Below are positions 62,602 to 64,000 of a stretch of DNA of 64,000 nucleotides, piece after piece. The stretch covers positions 2,418,001 through 2,482,000 of the forward strand of contig NZ_CP139558.1 in NCBI RefSeq assembly GCF_034262375.1. Reading direction: 5' to 3'. Origin of the DNA: Mucilaginibacter sabulilitoris (lineage in GTDB: Bacteria > Bacteroidota > Bacteroidia > Sphingobacteriales > Sphingobacteriaceae). The position numbers and the translations under genes were made by a program. Within the stretch, counting starts at the first letter, position 1, and each line of letters starts with the position of its first letter. Under the pieces are notes generated by a model. The model made no database searches, had not been told where the DNA came from, and worked only from the letters and a program-made list of their open reading frames with translations.

Positions 62602-63912
62602 TCATACTATTTCTGCCACCACAAAGGTGCTGCCCCCAACAAAAACCAGATCGTTATCGCCTGCATTGGCCTGCGCCGATTGCAGGGCCGCCTTTACCGA
62701 GATGTAAGTATTTCCGTGTAAACCAAATTCTTCAGCTTGCAGTTTTAAGCTTTCAGCATCCAGACCCCGGGGAATATCCGGCTTGCAAAAATAATAGGTG
62801 GCATTGGTTGGCAGCATGGCCAAAACTTTGGTGATGTCTTTATCGTTTACCATACCCATCACAAAATGTAAATGCTTATGATTAGTTGCCGCAATATTTT
62901 TTATTACTTCCTGAATGCCGTCGGGGTTATGGCCGGTATCGCAAATGGTTAGCGGCTGCATGTTTAATACCTCCCAACGGCCATGCAGCCCGGTAAGGGT
63001 TTTTACTTGCCGCAAAGCGGTTGCTATATGATTATCAGTTATCACAAAACCCTGCATACGCAGCTCATCAACTGCCGATAAAACGGTTTTTATATTTTTT
63101 TGCTGGTAGATGCCGGTAAGGTCAAGCTTTAAGTAATAGGTTGTGAGTTGCGAGCAATGGGTTATTGTAAGCTCTGTGTACTCAAATTGTGTTTTTGAGT
63201 TTTGATTTTTAACTTTTGAATCATCCCCAATCGTCCATTCGTCCGATGCAAATTTAATATTGCTGTCTTGCTGTTTAGCTTTATCAATAAAAACCGGTGC
63301 AATCTCGGGCTGGTTTTCACCTATAACAACCGGGATGCCCGGTTTAATGATGCCCGCCTTTTCGCCGGCTATGAGTTGCAGGGTGTTTCCCAGCATGTTC
63401 ATATGGTCCCAGCCTATATTGGTGATTACAGAAAGGAGCGGGGTGATCACATTGGTGGAGTCGAGCCTACCGCCAAGGCCTACTTCAACAATGGCTATAT
63501 CAACCTTTTCCTTTGCAAAAACATCAAAGGCCAACGCTACTGTCATTTCAAAAAACGATGGCTCTATCTCATCAAAATCAGTTTGATGACGGGCCACAAA
63601 ATCAATAACGGTTTGCTCGCTGATCATTTGTCCGTTTACCCGGATACGCTCCCTGAAATCTTTTAAATGTGGTGAAGTGTACAACCCGGTTTTATACCCG
63701 GCCGTTTGTAAAATGGCAGCCAGCATGTGCGATGTAGAACCCTTACCATTGGTACCGGCAATATGAATACTTTTAAACTGATGCTGTGGGTTGCCCAGTC
63801 GCTTGCAAAGCTCAAGTGTATTGGTCAGGTCTTTTTTAAATGCAGAAGCCCCATCACGCGTAAACATGGGGAGCTGAGTATATAAATATTGGATGGTTTG
63901 CTGGTAGTTCAT
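62602..63912 (-). CDS. folC: Folylpolyglutamate synthase / dihydrofolate synthase
   Basis: Adds glutamates to folates and makes dihydrofolate from dihydropteroate. The 436-residue Mur-ligase-like protein has the ATP P-loop HIAGTNGKGSTSHMLAAIL and TGLYTSPHLKDFRERI, with the omega-loop residues; VEVGLGGRLDSTN and ITNIGWDHMNMLG are also present. It is full length and closes the window on the minus strand. A TACCTTTG box lies ~50 nt upstream. Confidence 0.96.
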   Translation of the reverse strand: MNYQQTIQYLYTQLPMFTRDGASAFKKDLTNTLELCKRLGNPQHQFKSIHIAGTNGKGSTSHMLAAILQTAGYKTGLYTSPHLKDFRERIRVNGQMISEQTVIDFVARHQTDFDEIEPSFFEMTVALAFDVFAKEKVDIAIVEVGLGGRLDSTNVITPLLSVITNIGWDHMNMLGNTLQLIAGEKAGIIKPGIPVVIGENQPEIAPVFIDKAKQQDSNIKFASDEWTIGDDSKVKNQNSKTQFEYTELTITHCSQLTTYYLKLDLTGIYQQKNIKTVLSAVDELRMQGFVITDNHIATALRQVKTLTGLHGRWEVLNMQPLTICDTGHNPDGIQEVIKNIAATNHKHLHFVMGMVNDKDITKVLAMLPTNATYYFCKPDIPRGLDAESLKLQAEEFGLHGNTYISVKAALQSAQANAGDNDLVFVGGSTFVVAEIV

Positions 63913-63962
63913 AGATCATGGTTGATGGTTCACAGTAATGCTATAAAGAACCATCATTAAAG

Positions 63963-63970
63963 CAAAGGTA
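63963..63970 (-). promoter_or_regulatory. -7 promoter box of folC
   Basis: TACCTTTG on the minus strand matches TAnnTTTG; it ends about 50 nt before the folC ATG. Confidence 0.5.
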
Positions 63971-64000
63971 ATACGGATGTGTTGGAAAGAGACACTGCTA

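Overview
The window comes from the chromosome of a Bacteroidota bacterium, most likely family Sphingobacteriaceae (Mucilaginibacter/Pedobacter type). The evidence is the set of Bacteroidota-typical families (DUF4783 next to nadC, a long PurF-like amidotransferase with its Cys at residue 9, an OMP_b-brl_3 TonB-linked receptor, a bacterial aromatic amino acid hydroxylase with a long C-terminal extension, DUF6496), many copies of the Bacteroidota promoter box TAnnTTTG, and intergenic palindromes of the TGTCATTCTGAGCGTAGCG type. Genes are densely packed on both strands. Nearly all are chromosomal housekeeping, transport or small accessory genes. I see no rRNA, tRNA, CRISPR array, prophage or recognised defence locus.

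Layout. 1-5.0 kb: the 3' end of nuoN (complex I), an ammonium transporter, an AlkB-type dioxygenase and a secreted amidohydrolase. 5.1-8.7 kb: a PurF-like amidotransferase, then an IS110-family element that appears to sit inside a dispersed palindrome. 8.7-14.7 kb: LysE exporter, FucP-type sugar transporter, dCMP-deaminase-like protein, lipoprotein, cmk, arfB and an LpxR-like outer-membrane protein. 14.8-25.8 kb: lon, a TPR protein, gpmI, nadC, plsY, an M48 lipoprotein protease, a DUF2071 protein and pabB. 25.8-26.6 kb: a defective IS4-family copy in the loop of a transcription terminator. 26.6-38.2 kb: the agmatine-to-putrescine pair aguA/aguB, a flippase-like membrane protein, the aromatic amino acid hydroxylase, an SDR, guaA with two overlapping downstream genes, DUF4180, and an ArsR regulator paired with an SRPBCC protein. 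38.3-47.8 kb: MarC, an MFS exporter, two amino acid permeases flanking a membrane pyrophosphatase, and a PBP4-type carboxypeptidase. 47.9-64 kb: OsmC, an old-yellow-enzyme reductase, a TonB-dependent-receptor-like protein, a cation/proton antiporter, GNAT, tandem esterases, a class II cAMP phosphodiesterase, two small proteins (zinc-ribbon-like and DUF6496), an AI-2E family permease, Gfo/Idh/MocA and aldo/keto reductases, an HxlR regulator divergent from a lipocalin-like gene, and folC.

Most notable. (1) The IS110 element has a long 5' non-coding end with a good promoter and an 8-base copy of its own right end, the arrangement expected for a bridge RNA; removing the element restores a dispersed palindrome. 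(2) A defective IS4 copy split the aguA terminator but carries inward-reading terminators that may replace it. (3) The ArsR/SRPBCC promoter has two copies of a near-perfect palindrome placed exactly over the promoter spacer and the start site. (4) At least five genes have a perfect TAnnTTTG box 3-6 nt before the start codon, which predicts leaderless mRNAs. All functional calls come from reading motifs by eye; no database search was run.
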